64,000 nt of DNA, taken from NCBI RefSeq assembly GCF_042646165.1, contig NZ_JBHRTC010000015.1; one strand, written 5' to 3'. Shown here one piece after another: positions 55,019 to 62,460 of this stretch. A program made the translations under genes and the position numbers. This stretch comes from Microbaculum marinum (lineage in GTDB: Bacteria > Pseudomonadota > Alphaproteobacteria > Rhizobiales > Tepidamorphaceae). Each line of letters begins with the position of its first letter. The first letter of the stretch is position 1. The notes under the pieces are model-generated. The model was not told where the DNA came from. It searched no databases and was given only the letters and a program-made list of their open reading frames with translations.

Positions 55019-55261
55019 ATGACGAACAGCACCCGGTCGAACGACCAGACCAGCGCCCCCACGGGGCCCCTCGACGCCTTCATCGCCCGCAAGATGGAGA
55101 TCGAAGCCATGCTGGAACGCCTCTCGGCTCTCTGCGACGACCACTTCGACGTCCTGCCCGACGACGTGAACTGGGGCCATGTCGGCACCCTCGACCACTA
55201 CGCCGCCCGCCTGCGCGAGATCAGCGACAGCGCCTTCGGCGAGGGCGAACACGCCGGGTAG
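55019..55261 (+). CDS. Small phage-associated hypothetical protein
   Basis: An 80-residue acidic protein (PLDAFIARKMEIEAMLERLSALCDDHFDVLPDDVNWGHVGTLDHYAARLREISDSAF), mainly helical. AAGGAG precedes ATG 55019, better than the in-frame ATG at 54995. No family is assigned with confidence. It precedes the DUF3489 gene by 120 bp. Confidence 0.65.
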   Translation: MTNSTRSNDQTSAPTGPLDAFIARKMEIEAMLERLSALCDDHFDVLPDDVNWGHVGTLDHYAARLREISDSAFGEGEHAG

Positions 55262-55381
55262 CGCCAGCCTTCGGTGCCCGACACTTCGGATTCCGGCCCG
55301 CCGGGTCCGGCCCGCCGACTGGCGGGCTCGGCCTCGTAGAAGGGCCTGCATCCCGCGCGCCCGACCACGGGAGACCACCCG

Positions 55382-55993
55382 ATGACAAAGCTATCCGACA
55401 CGCAACTCGTCGTCCTCAGCGCCGCGGCCCGCCGAGACGACCGTATCGCCCTGCCACTGCCGGCCAACCTGAAGGGCGGCGCCGCTGCCAAGGTCGTTGC
55501 CAGCCTGATCGCCAAGGGTCTCATCGAAGAGATCGAGGCGCGGCGCGCTGGCCTCGACCCGGATCTCGGCGATCCGATCTGGTGCGAGACCGACGGTCAC
55601 GCCACGACGCTCGTCATCACCGACGCGGGGCTCGAAGCCCTCGGCATTGTTCCGGACCACACGCCCGAGACGGATGCGTCACAAGGCGCCACAGGCGGCC
55701 ACACGGGCGCGACTGCAACGCCGGCGGACCATGACGCCACCGCAGCCGAGAGTGCGCCCACGGCGCCCGCCGGCGCAACGACCCGCCCGCCGCGAGAGGG
55801 CACAAAGCAGGCGGCGCTGATCGCCATGCTGCGCACGCCCGAGGGTGCGACCATCGCGCAGATCGTCGACGCTACAGGCTGGCAGCCGCACACGGTGCGT
55901 GGCGCGATCGCCGGTGCACTCAAGAAGAAGCTCGGCCTGAACGTCACCTCCGACAAGGTCGAGGGCCGCGGGCGGGTCTACCGGATCGTCTGA
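55382..55993 (+). CDS. DUF3489 domain-containing protein
   Basis: A 203-residue protein. The N-terminal helical domain (LSDTQLVVLSAAARRDDRIALPLPANLKGGAAAKVVASLIAKGLIEEI) resembles a winged helix. An Ala/Thr/Pro-rich linker follows at about 95-140. The C-terminal DUF3489 domain (GTKQAALIAMLRTPEGATIAQIVDATGWQPHTVRGAIAGALKKKLGLNVTSDK) is HTH-like. It is common in alphaproteobacterial prophages and probably binds DNA. Confidence 0.9.
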   Translation: MTKLSDTQLVVLSAAARRDDRIALPLPANLKGGAAAKVVASLIAKGLIEEIEARRAGLDPDLGDPIWCETDGHATTLVITDAGLEALGIVPDHTPETDASQGATGGHTGATATPADHDATAAESAPTAPAGATTRPPREGTKQAALIAMLRTPEGATIAQIVDATGWQPHTVRGAIAGALKKKLGLNVTSDKVEGRGRVYRIV

Positions 55994-56023
55994 AGGCACC
56001 GCATCATTGTTGAGCGTGAATGT

Positions 56024-56096
56024 GTCAAGAGGGATGCGTCGTCCCTCTTGACGCGCCTCATCGCGAGTGACAAGATGGATGCATCAACCCTCTAGA
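56024..56096. promoter_or_regulatory. Two imperfect copies of a palindromic operator
   Basis: A perfect 11-bp stem (GTCAAGAGGGA at 56024-56034, complement at 56042-56052, 7-base loop) is repeated imperfectly at 56070-56096. Aligning 27 bases of each copy, about 20 agree. The second copy ends 12 bases before the start codon at 56109. Paired palindromes before a gene whose product starts with a ribbon-helix-helix-like segment suggest autoregulation. The first copy could also serve as a terminator hairpin for the DUF3489 gene. Confidence 0.6.
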
Positions 56097-56108
56097 AAGG
56101 TATGACGA

Positions 56109-56663
56109 ATGGTCGACGCAATCACAGTCAGGCTGGACAATGTTCTGGCATCCCGCCTTGGCAAGTATCTGGTTGAAAACCCCAGTCTTTCCGGTGCTTC
56201 CGTGGCCGTCCGCGCCCTGGACGAATACCTTCCGAAAGCTGACAATAGCCTATCGAAGAAACCGTCCAACTCGGGCGGCGGACAGGACGAGGTGTCCGGC
56301 CGCGAGGGCTACGAGTTCGGCGTCTCGGCAGGTAGGGCCCTCGCGAGCCAAATCGGCGAGCTTATTAGCCCTGTGGCAACCGAGCTTTGTCTGCCAGATG
56401 GTCGTCGGGCGACACTACGCACGGCGAAGGGGCGTAACACCCAGTGGGGATGTCTCAACACCCTTCTCGAACGTATAGATGTCGTTCTTTGCGCCTTCAC
56501 ATCGGACGGAACGAATTTCGATGTCTGGGAGGTTGATGCCAAGGTGTGGGCGCGCGAGGCCCGAAACGCATCACCCGGTCATAAGCTGCACAACAAGCTG
56601 ACCCTGTTGGGAAAGTCAGGAGTTAGGAGGTTCGGAAAGCCCTTCGGCAACTACGCCATCTGA
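56109..56663 (+). CDS. Hypothetical protein with ribbon-helix-helix-like N-terminus
   Basis: 184 residues. The first 42 (VDAITVRLDNVLASRLGKYLVENPSLSGASVAVRALDEYLPK) have the strand-helix-helix pattern of RHH/Arc-type DNA binders. Residues about 90-180 (RRATLRTAKGRNTQWGCLNTLLERIDVVLCAFTSDGTNFDVWEVDAKVWAREA) form a mixed alpha/beta domain with an E-V-D-x-K run faintly reminiscent of a nuclease core, which I cannot confirm. Its base usage is more A+T-rich than the surrounding phage genes. Confidence 0.6.
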   Translation: MVDAITVRLDNVLASRLGKYLVENPSLSGASVAVRALDEYLPKADNSLSKKPSNSGGGQDEVSGREGYEFGVSAGRALASQIGELISPVATELCLPDGRRATLRTAKGRNTQWGCLNTLLERIDVVLCAFTSDGTNFDVWEVDAKVWAREARNASPGHKLHNKLTLLGKSGVRRFGKPFGNYAI

Positions 56664-56709
56664 CCGCCCACCATTACGACTTCCACCAGCGACATGCCGC
56701 TCGACCGCC

Positions 56710-58014
56710 TCATGCCCCTGCCGCATCCGCGGCCTCGGGCACGCGCTCGGCGGCGATCTCCTCGAAGCTGCGGCCATCGCCCTCCAGTTTCGCAGCCTTC
56801 CCGGTGAACTCCTGCCAGCGCCTGACGATCACGTCGCACCAGGCCGGGTCCAGTTCCATCGCAAGGCAGTTCCGGCCGACCGTCTCGGCCGCGATCAGTG
56901 TCGTGCCCGAGCCGCAGAACGGCTCATAGACGGCGTCGCCACGCTCGCTGTTGTTCACGATCGGGCGCCGCATGGCCTCGACGGGCTTCTGTGTGCCATG
57001 CCGCGTCGCTGCGTCCTCGGCGCCCGCTGCCGCGATCGCCCAGATCGTCGACTGGTTCCGTGAGCCCTGCCAGTGGCTGCGCGTGCCCTTGCGGACCGCA
57101 TACCAGCAGGGCTCGTGCTGCCAGTGATAGTCGCCACGCCCGAGCGCGAAGCGGTTCTTCGACCAGACGATCTGCGCCCGGATGTCGAAGCCGCAGGCGA
57201 TCAGGCTCTCGGCCACCGTGGTGGCGTGGATCGCCGCGTGCCACACATAGGCGGTGTCGCCGGAGAACAACGTCCAGGCCTCCTGCCAGTTGGCCCGGTC
57301 GTCATTGGCGACCTTGCCCGTCCGGCTGGTCGACGACACGCCTGCCTCGTTGCGCCAGTTCGGATCGTAGTCCACGCCATAGGGCGGATCGGTTACCATC
57401 AGATGCGGCCGCGCGCCGCCCAGAAGGCGGGCCACGTCATCCGGTTTCGTCGCATCGCCGCAGAGCAGGCGGTGGTCGCCCAGCAGGATCAGATCGCCGG
57501 GTCGGGTTACTGGCTCCTCCGGGACATCCGGAGCCGAGTCCTCGTCCGTCAGACCCGTGCCCGGACCGTCCTCCAGAAGCTGGCGCAGTTCGCCGGCGTC
57601 GAACCCGGTCAGGCCCAGGTCGAAGCCTGCCTCCTTCAGGTCGGTCAGTTCGAGTGCCAGCAGATCGTCGTCCCAGCCGGCATTCAGGGCGATCCGGTTG
57701 TCGGCAAGCACCAGCGCGCGGCGCTGCGTCTCCGACAGGCCGGCCAGCACGATCGCCGGCACCGTCTCCATGCCGAGCTTGCGTGCCGCCAGCACCCGGC
57801 CATGGCCGGCGATCAGCGTGCCGTCCTCGGCAATCAGGACCGGGTTGGTGAATCCGAACTCGCGGATCGAGCCGGCGATCCCGGCGACCTGCGCGTCGGA
57901 ATGGGTGCGGGCGTTGCGGGCATACGGCACCAGCTCGTCGAGGGACCGGTAGTCGACCGCGAGCTGGCGGTCGCCGTGTACGGCGTCGATATGCGCTGGA
58001 TCAGCCATTTGCAT
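56710..58014 (-). CDS. ParB-like domain fused to DNA (N6-adenine/N4-cytosine) methyltransferase
   Basis: A 434-residue protein. Residues 20 to about 115 are a ParB/sulfiredoxin-like domain (VPYARNARTHSDAQVAGIAGSIREFGFTNPVLIAEDGTLIAGHGRVLAARKLG). The methylase domain has the catalytic DPPYGV at 209-214 and the AdoMet-binding FCGSGTTLIAAE near the C-terminus, i.e. DPPY before FxGxG, the beta class. No restriction endonuclease gene is adjacent, so it is probably a solitary phage methylase that protects phage DNA or regulates. Confidence 0.93.
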   Translation of the reverse strand: MQMADPAHIDAVHGDRQLAVDYRSLDELVPYARNARTHSDAQVAGIAGSIREFGFTNPVLIAEDGTLIAGHGRVLAARKLGMETVPAIVLAGLSETQRRALVLADNRIALNAGWDDDLLALELTDLKEAGFDLGLTGFDAGELRQLLEDGPGTGLTDEDSAPDVPEEPVTRPGDLILLGDHRLLCGDATKPDDVARLLGGARPHLMVTDPPYGVDYDPNWRNEAGVSSTSRTGKVANDDRANWQEAWTLFSGDTAYVWHAAIHATTVAESLIACGFDIRAQIVWSKNRFALGRGDYHWQHEPCWYAVRKGTRSHWQGSRNQSTIWAIAAAGAEDAATRHGTQKPVEAMRRPIVNNSERGDAVYEPFCGSGTTLIAAETVGRNCLAMELDPAWCDVIVRRWQEFTGKAAKLEGDGRSFEEIAAERVPEAADAAGA

Positions 58015-58142
58015 GTTCCGTGTTCAACAATATCAATCGGTTATAGATGCACCCCCCCATCGCCATTTTGGCCATGGATGCGCGTTCCTCCCCGCGCGGT
58101 CCTGTCGTCGAACTCTCCAGAGATCCGACCACCCCGGGGGGC

Positions 58143-58496
58143 TCAGGATCGGCGTCTCGGATTGCCGAAGCCGCCGTCCATGCTGGCGGTCTTGCGGCCG
58201 TGGCAGGGCGCGCACAGCGACTGCCAGCGCGACCTGTTCCAGAACACCGTCTCGTTGCCGTAATGCGGATCGATGTGGTCGACGACGGTCGCCGCGCGGA
58301 TCACGCCGCCTCTCTCACACTCGATGCACAGAGGATGATCGTGCAGGAAGGCTGCGCGTTCGCTCTGCCAGCGCTTGGAGTGGTAGAGTGCCTGGGCAAC
58401 CGGATCGCGCCTGCGCTGGTAGTCACGGTCGCGCTCGCGCTTGTCGCGCCGTCCGACCGGGCGATGGATCGGTGGGCGGACGGGCACGGTAGTCAA
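58143..58496 (-). CDS. HNH endonuclease
   Basis: About 117 residues. The HNH core is complete: CIECERGG, VVDHIDPHYGNETVFWNRSRWQSLCAPCHGRKTA, with two CxxC zinc pairs and the catalytic His in DHI. An Arg-rich stretch (RRDKRERDRDYQRRRDP) precedes it. Start uncertain: TTG 58496 is taken, and the frame is open to 58589. HNH genes next to terminase modules often take part in packaging cleavage. Confidence 0.88.
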   Translation of the reverse strand: MTTVPVRPPIHRPVGRRDKRERDRDYQRRRDPVAQALYHSKRWQSERAAFLHDHPLCIECERGGVIRAATVVDHIDPHYGNETVFWNRSRWQSLCAPCHGRKTASMDGGFGNPRRRS

Positions 58497-58643
58497 ATCA
58501 GTAATGGTTGCGGGGAATGCCGGCGCCTGGAACAGCGACCCTCGCCAGCATGGCTTCGTCGTGCGCAGGGCGCCAACTCTAAAAATCAATCTACCCGATT
58601 TGCCCCGATCTGTTGCATGGAAAAGTGTTGCAAAACTTTGGGT

Positions 58644-59021
58644 TCACGCCGCGTTCAGCCGTGCAGCAATCTTGGTGAGTGCCAGCGTCCAGCGCCGCCA
58701 GGCCGTCGTGCGGTCGCAGCCAAGCTCGTGGCTGATCAGCTTCCACGGCACGCGGGCCGCGCGGGTCCAGACCAGCTTGCGCTCCGCTTCGTCGATCCAG
58801 TGTACCCAGTCCGATGTCTGCTCGAGCCGGCTGATTGCCGCAGCCGAAGGGCGAATGCACATCGGCTCGGCCTGCATGCAGGCGATCTCGCGGGCGCTGC
58901 GCCGCACGTGGGGCCAGGCGTTGAAGTAGCCCTGCACCGTGACCGGCGGCAGCTTGCGCATGGTGCGATATGCCTCCTCGAAGTGATCGGCGACTGCCTC
59001 GGCGGTCCATTGCTGCCCCAT
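58644..59021 (-). CDS. DUF6362 family phage protein
   Basis: A 125-residue protein (WTAEAVADHFEEAYRTMRKLPPVTVQGYFNAWPHVRRSAREIACMQAEP, then VPWKLISHELGCDRTTAWRRWTLALTKIAARLN). The C-terminal part looks like a helix-turn-helix. I assign DUF6362 from recall of this pattern. Found in prophages near HNH and methylase genes; probably a late-gene or packaging regulator. Confidence 0.75.
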   Translation of the reverse strand: MGQQWTAEAVADHFEEAYRTMRKLPPVTVQGYFNAWPHVRRSAREIACMQAEPMCIRPSAAAISRLEQTSDWVHWIDEAERKLVWTRAARVPWKLISHELGCDRTTAWRRWTLALTKIAARLNAA

Positions 59022-59390
59022 CGCGTGCCTCCGAATTCCGGCGAGTGGACCTTCTCCCGCAACCTACCAGAACCATCAAGTCTCTGAAATATAGACACTT
59101 TCCGTCTTTCTCCGCCAATCGCCGCCATTCGACGGCGCAGTTATGCGCGATGCATGAGTGCCTCAGCGCATGGCTGTTCGACGTCCGGGCCGTGACCTGT
59201 CTCGGCAACCTGCGAAATGCAACGGATGCAACGGATGCGACGTGAGAATCCGTTCTCGGCCTGCGCGCGTGCGCGCGAGAACTGATGGTGTTCTCACGTC
59301 GCATCCGTTGCATCTGTCGCCCGGCAGCTTTTCCGACTTTGACAGCCCCACGTTGTCCGGGTTCAACTTGATCGGGGAGGACGAACCCAA
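59022..59390. other. Gene-free region upstream of the QueC-like pair
   Basis: 369 bp between the leftward DUF6362 gene and the rightward 260-residue gene. It contains the large inverted repeat at 59227-59312 and the ribosome binding site GGGGAGG at 59374-59380. It must contain divergent promoters. No open frame is convincing. Confidence 0.55.
59227..59312. repeat. Perfect 22-bp inverted repeat with nested hairpin
   Basis: The left arm at 59227-59248 begins TGCAACGGATGCGACG; the right arm at 59291-59312 is its exact reverse complement. The 42-base interval itself holds TTCTCG (59253-59258) pairing with CGAGAA (59276-59281) around a CGCGCG-rich core. A 9-base unit TGCAACGGA is also repeated directly at 59218-59235. 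It lies 78 bp before the start of the QueC-like operon. It could be an operator, an attenuator-like leader structure, a transposon scar or an origin element. Confidence 0.8.
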
Positions 59391-60173
59391 ATGGGTCACA
59401 ACATGCTCGGAGTCCTGCCGAGGAGCAGGCTCTGGCGGGATGTCGTCGGCTTGCTCGACACTGGTGCCGCGGACAGCGATGTCGTTGCAGCCAGCGCGCG
59501 CGCAGCCGAGAAGGACATGCTGCGCGCAGGTGACGACCCCGTGTTCGTCGAGGCGGTACGCCTGCTCCTCAACATCCCGCTGGCTGCACGTTCCGAGGAT
59601 TTCGGGCAGGCGCTCCGCGACATCGGGCTGACAGTGGGCAACCGGCCCGAGCTTCTCGACCTGGTCGCGTCCGCTGCCGAACGGCTCGACACGGTACGGC
59701 GCGAGACGCGGTCACGCTCCGATCTCGGAGAGATCGCGGCACGTGCGTTGACCAGGACGCTGTCTTCCTCCATGGGCGACACGCTTCCATCCCTCTTCGG
59801 TGCTACCCCGGACGACGTGCAGGCCGTCGCACGCAGGATGTCCTGGTCGAAGGGCATTTCCGGGTTCACGAGGGAATTCTTCGGAAGTCTCGTTTCCGGG
59901 ACACTCTCGTACTGGCTCGACAGGACGCTGGCTGTCCAGATCGGCGAAGGCAGGCGATTTCCGTCCGCCACCGCCCGCAACGCCTTCGACAGCGAACTGG
60001 ACCGCTTTTCAAGCGAAGCAACACGCATCATCCAGGAGTTCTCGAGCGGCTGGTACGGCAAGACGCTGCATGGCAAAGGCGGCTTTGGCACCGGGGACGC
60101 CGCGACGTTCGGCGCGGTGGCCCTGAAGAAGACCGTGTCGGAACTTCGTGCCAGGGGCGCGAAAGATGTTTGA
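59391..60173 (+). CDS. Partner protein of the QueC-like enzyme (QatB-like position), N-terminal Met-Gly
   Basis: A 260-residue, mostly helical protein with no motif I recognise. The ATG at 59391 is supported by GGGGAGG about ten bases upstream; the next in-frame ATG at 59403 is too far. The chain therefore starts Met-Gly-His-Asn, so Met removal would expose Gly. A Gly-rich segment (HGKGGFGTGD) is at 227-236. Its stop overlaps the start of the QueC-like gene by 8 bp. By position it corresponds to QatB in the Qat anti-phage system, but the usual Gly/Pro-rich repeats of QatB are not evident. Inference only. Confidence 0.75.
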   Translation: MGHNMLGVLPRSRLWRDVVGLLDTGAADSDVVAASARAAEKDMLRAGDDPVFVEAVRLLLNIPLAARSEDFGQALRDIGLTVGNRPELLDLVASAAERLDTVRRETRSRSDLGEIAARALTRTLSSSMGDTLPSLFGATPDDVQAVARRMSWSKGISGFTREFFGSLVSGTLSYWLDRTLAVQIGEGRRFPSATARNAFDSELDRFSSEATRIIQEFSSGWYGKTLHGKGGFGTGDAATFGAVALKKTVSELRARGAKDV

Positions 60174-61971
60174 GGCCGTTGCGCGGGTCGGGGGCCGAAC
60201 ACAGCCTGTCGTCGTCCGCATCAACGGTCAGCAGCCAACCTTCAGGCTGGCGACCGACTCGCTGGAGAAGAAGGCGCTTCTCGACCTTCATCCGGCACTT
60301 CTCGATCTGATGGAGATTGCCGCGACCGTGTTTGCCGCCGACGGCGCCATTCCTCGCGGAGGTCCGACACGGCCGAACATGGGCGAGGACTGGTATCGAC
60401 GGTTCGACTTGGAGATCCCCGTCCGGAACCCGGAACTCTGGCAGCGCACGGAAGTGGCGGCAGCGCTTTGCGAAGCCGTCGAGACACTGACCGGGGACAG
60501 TGTCAGCTTTCGGTTCATGCCGGCAGAGCCCGGCCCGTTGCAGCAGCGATATCTCGATTTCGATCCCGCGGGTGCAACATTCCGGGCCGACGAGGTGCTT
60601 CTGTTCTCAGGAGGTCTCGATTCCCTCGCGGGCGCCTTGGAGCGCCTGGCAACCACATCGAGCCGGGTCGTTCTGGTGACGCATCGATCGGCACAGAAGG
60701 TGATCCCGAGACAGGTCCGGCTGGGGCAGTACCTGGCCGATAGGTTTTCGGGCAGGGTGCTGCATGTTCACGTCCTGGCGCGGCGAGTCGAGCAGGCAGC
60801 TGCGGATTCCACCCAACGCTCCCGTACCCTGCTTTTTTCTGCTCTCGGCCAGGCCGTTGCTCAGGCATTCGGTGCCCGGCGCATCCGCTTCTTCGAGAAT
60901 GGCATCGTCAGCCACAACCTGCCGCTCAGCCCGCAGATCGTCAGCACCATGGCGACGAGAACGACGCACCCGCTTGCCTTGACGAACATCCGTCGCCTCA
61001 TGCAACTCGTCGTCTCGGACGCCGCACCGATCGAGAATCCGTTCCAGTGGTCGACCAAATCCGAGGTGGTCTCGCGGATCCACGAGTACGGCGCCGCCAG
61101 CCAGATTCCGCTCGCCGTCAGTTGCACGAGCATCCGCGAACAGGACAAGCTCTACACGCACTGCGGGGCGTGCACGCAGTGTTTCGATCGGCGGTTCGCC
61201 ATTCTGCACGCAGGGCTGGCAGAACACGATCCGGACGAAATCTATGCGACGGACGTCCTGGTCGGAGAACGTCTCAGCGAGCGCTCCGTCACGATGGCGG
61301 TCGAATGGACGCGCCATGCCCTTCGCCTGGGTAAACTCGACGAGAAGGGGTTCATGGAGAGCTTCGGCCATGAGGCCAGCCGGATCTTACGTGGACATTC
61401 CGATCTCCCGCCCAAAACCGCGCTCGAGCTGACGCTCAAGATGCACCATCGCCATTCGCGCGCGGTCCACGATGTCCTCGAGAATGTCCTGCGTGAGAGG
61501 GCAGCCGATCTCGTCGCCCACCGTCTCCCGGAGACGTCTCTCGTCCGTCTTCATCTCGGCTCGGGTGATGCGCTCCTCCAACAGGTTCCGGAGTACCTTC
61601 GCCGACAATTCATTCGGGAGCCGAACGGGGACGGCGATGAAGTCGATGAAATCGATGAAGTTCCGCAACCGGGAGCGCCGCTGCGAGTGAGATTCTACAT
61701 TGACGAGGGAAGTCACGTCGTGGACGTGATCGGACTAGCGTCGGTGACGGGACGATCTGCTCGTGTGCCCCACGCGCTGAAGCCTTCTTTCGACGAGGAC
61801 CGACGCAACGGGGTCGCCCCCGAAGACCATCAATACAGGGTCGGAACGACACTTCCCGACCTCACCGACATGAACAAGGGTACGATCCGGAAGTTGGTTC
61901 AGCGCTGTCGCAAACAGCTTGCGGAAGAATACCGGCAGCTGCACGGTGAACCGCCCCCGAACACATGCTGA
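60166..61971 (+). CDS. QueC-like (QatC/Cap9-type) PP-loop enzyme with C-terminal extension
   Basis: 601 residues. An N-terminal region of about 130 residues of unknown fold precedes a QueC-like core: PP-loop SGGLDS at 148-153 for ATP pyrophosphatase chemistry, and a zinc site made by Cys320 and the CGACTQC cluster (Cys333, 336, 339). The true QueC makes 7-cyano-7-deazaguanine in about 230 residues; the added N- and C-terminal domains (C-terminal about 350-601) match the enlarged defence versions instead. Start at ATG 60166, inside the partner gene. No queD, queE or TatD gene is nearby. Confidence 0.88.
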   Translation: MFEAVARVGGRTQPVVVRINGQQPTFRLATDSLEKKALLDLHPALLDLMEIAATVFAADGAIPRGGPTRPNMGEDWYRRFDLEIPVRNPELWQRTEVAAALCEAVETLTGDSVSFRFMPAEPGPLQQRYLDFDPAGATFRADEVLLFSGGLDSLAGALERLATTSSRVVLVTHRSAQKVIPRQVRLGQYLADRFSGRVLHVHVLARRVEQAAADSTQRSRTLLFSALGQAVAQAFGARRIRFFENGIVSHNLPLSPQIVSTMATRTTHPLALTNIRRLMQLVVSDAAPIENPFQWSTKSEVVSRIHEYGAASQIPLAVSCTSIREQDKLYTHCGACTQCFDRRFAILHAGLAEHDPDEIYATDVLVGERLSERSVTMAVEWTRHALRLGKLDEKGFMESFGHEASRILRGHSDLPPKTALELTLKMHHRHSRAVHDVLENVLRERAADLVAHRLPETSLVRLHLGSGDALLQQVPEYLRRQFIREPNGDGDEVDEIDEVPQPGAPLRVRFYIDEGSHVVDVIGLASVTGRSARVPHALKPSFDEDRRNGVAPEDHQYRVGTTLPDLTDMNKGTIRKLVQRCRKQLAEEYRQLHGEPPPNTC

Positions 61972-62088
61972 TCCAGACCCGGCCGTCGAGGGGCTATCGT
62001 CTCGATCCGTCCATTGTCGTCGTTTCGTCGAATCGGACGGCTGGACGCGCGTGAGCAGGGTGCACTTGGGCGCGATCGAAAAGCGCCC

Positions 62089-62118
62089 TTGTCACGTCAT
62101 GGTGGGCTTTGTCACGTC
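62089..62118. repeat. Two direct repeats TTGTCACGTC, 20 bp apart
   Basis: TTGTCACGTC at 62089-62098 and 62109-62118, exactly two helical turns apart, with a partial inverted copy (GACGTGGAC) near 62130. They lie upstream of the HTH gene at 62236 within the 264-bp gap after the QueC-like gene. They look like operator sites for a phage repressor or replication protein. Confidence 0.4.
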
Positions 62119-62235
62119 GTCGAAGGTTGACGTGGACGATTCGAGAGATTCGTGCTCGCTCTTCGTCACGCCGGGCCGCCGTCATGTCACGCCGCCAGCC
62201 GACAAACGTCGGCGCTTCGGACTTACGCTTGCGTC

Positions 62236-62460
62236 ATGGCGAACGATCCACACAAGTCACTCGGTCCGGACGATCCCTGGCTCCTGATCCGCGAACGCGA
62301 ACTCGCCGAGCGCTGGAAGACATCGCGCCGGACGCTGCAGCGCTGGCGAGCCGGCGGCTCGGGGCCAGCGTATATCCTGATCGGCGGCGCTGTCCGCTAT
62401 CGGATGGCAGACGTCCTTACCTTTGAGGAGCGGATGCGGCGCGCTGGTGGCGCGTCATGA
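62236..62460 (+). CDS. Small helix-turn-helix protein (excisionase/MerR-like)
   Basis: A 74-residue DNA-binding protein: LLIRERELAERWKTSRRTLQRWRAGGSGPAYILIGGAVRYRMADVLTFEER. This is the winged-helix pattern of phage excisionases and AlpA-like regulators, ending in the 'VRYR..DV..FE' wing. Start at ATG 62236. It overlaps the primase gene by 4 bp (ATGA), as is common in phage replication modules. Confidence 0.85.
   Translation: MANDPHKSLGPDDPWLLIRERELAERWKTSRRTLQRWRAGGSGPAYILIGGAVRYRMADVLTFEERMRRAGGAS

Noticed and set aside
59163..59399. Minus-strand small open frame across the inverted repeat
   Set aside because: Its residues mirror the repeat (CNGCDVRT twice), it has no ribosome binding site, and it overlaps the start of a supported gene.
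59391..61971. Complete four-gene Qat system or a queuosine biosynthesis operon
   Set aside because: No ATPase (QatA) or TatD nuclease (QatD) and no queD/queE/folE genes are adjacent; only the QueC-like protein and one partner are present.
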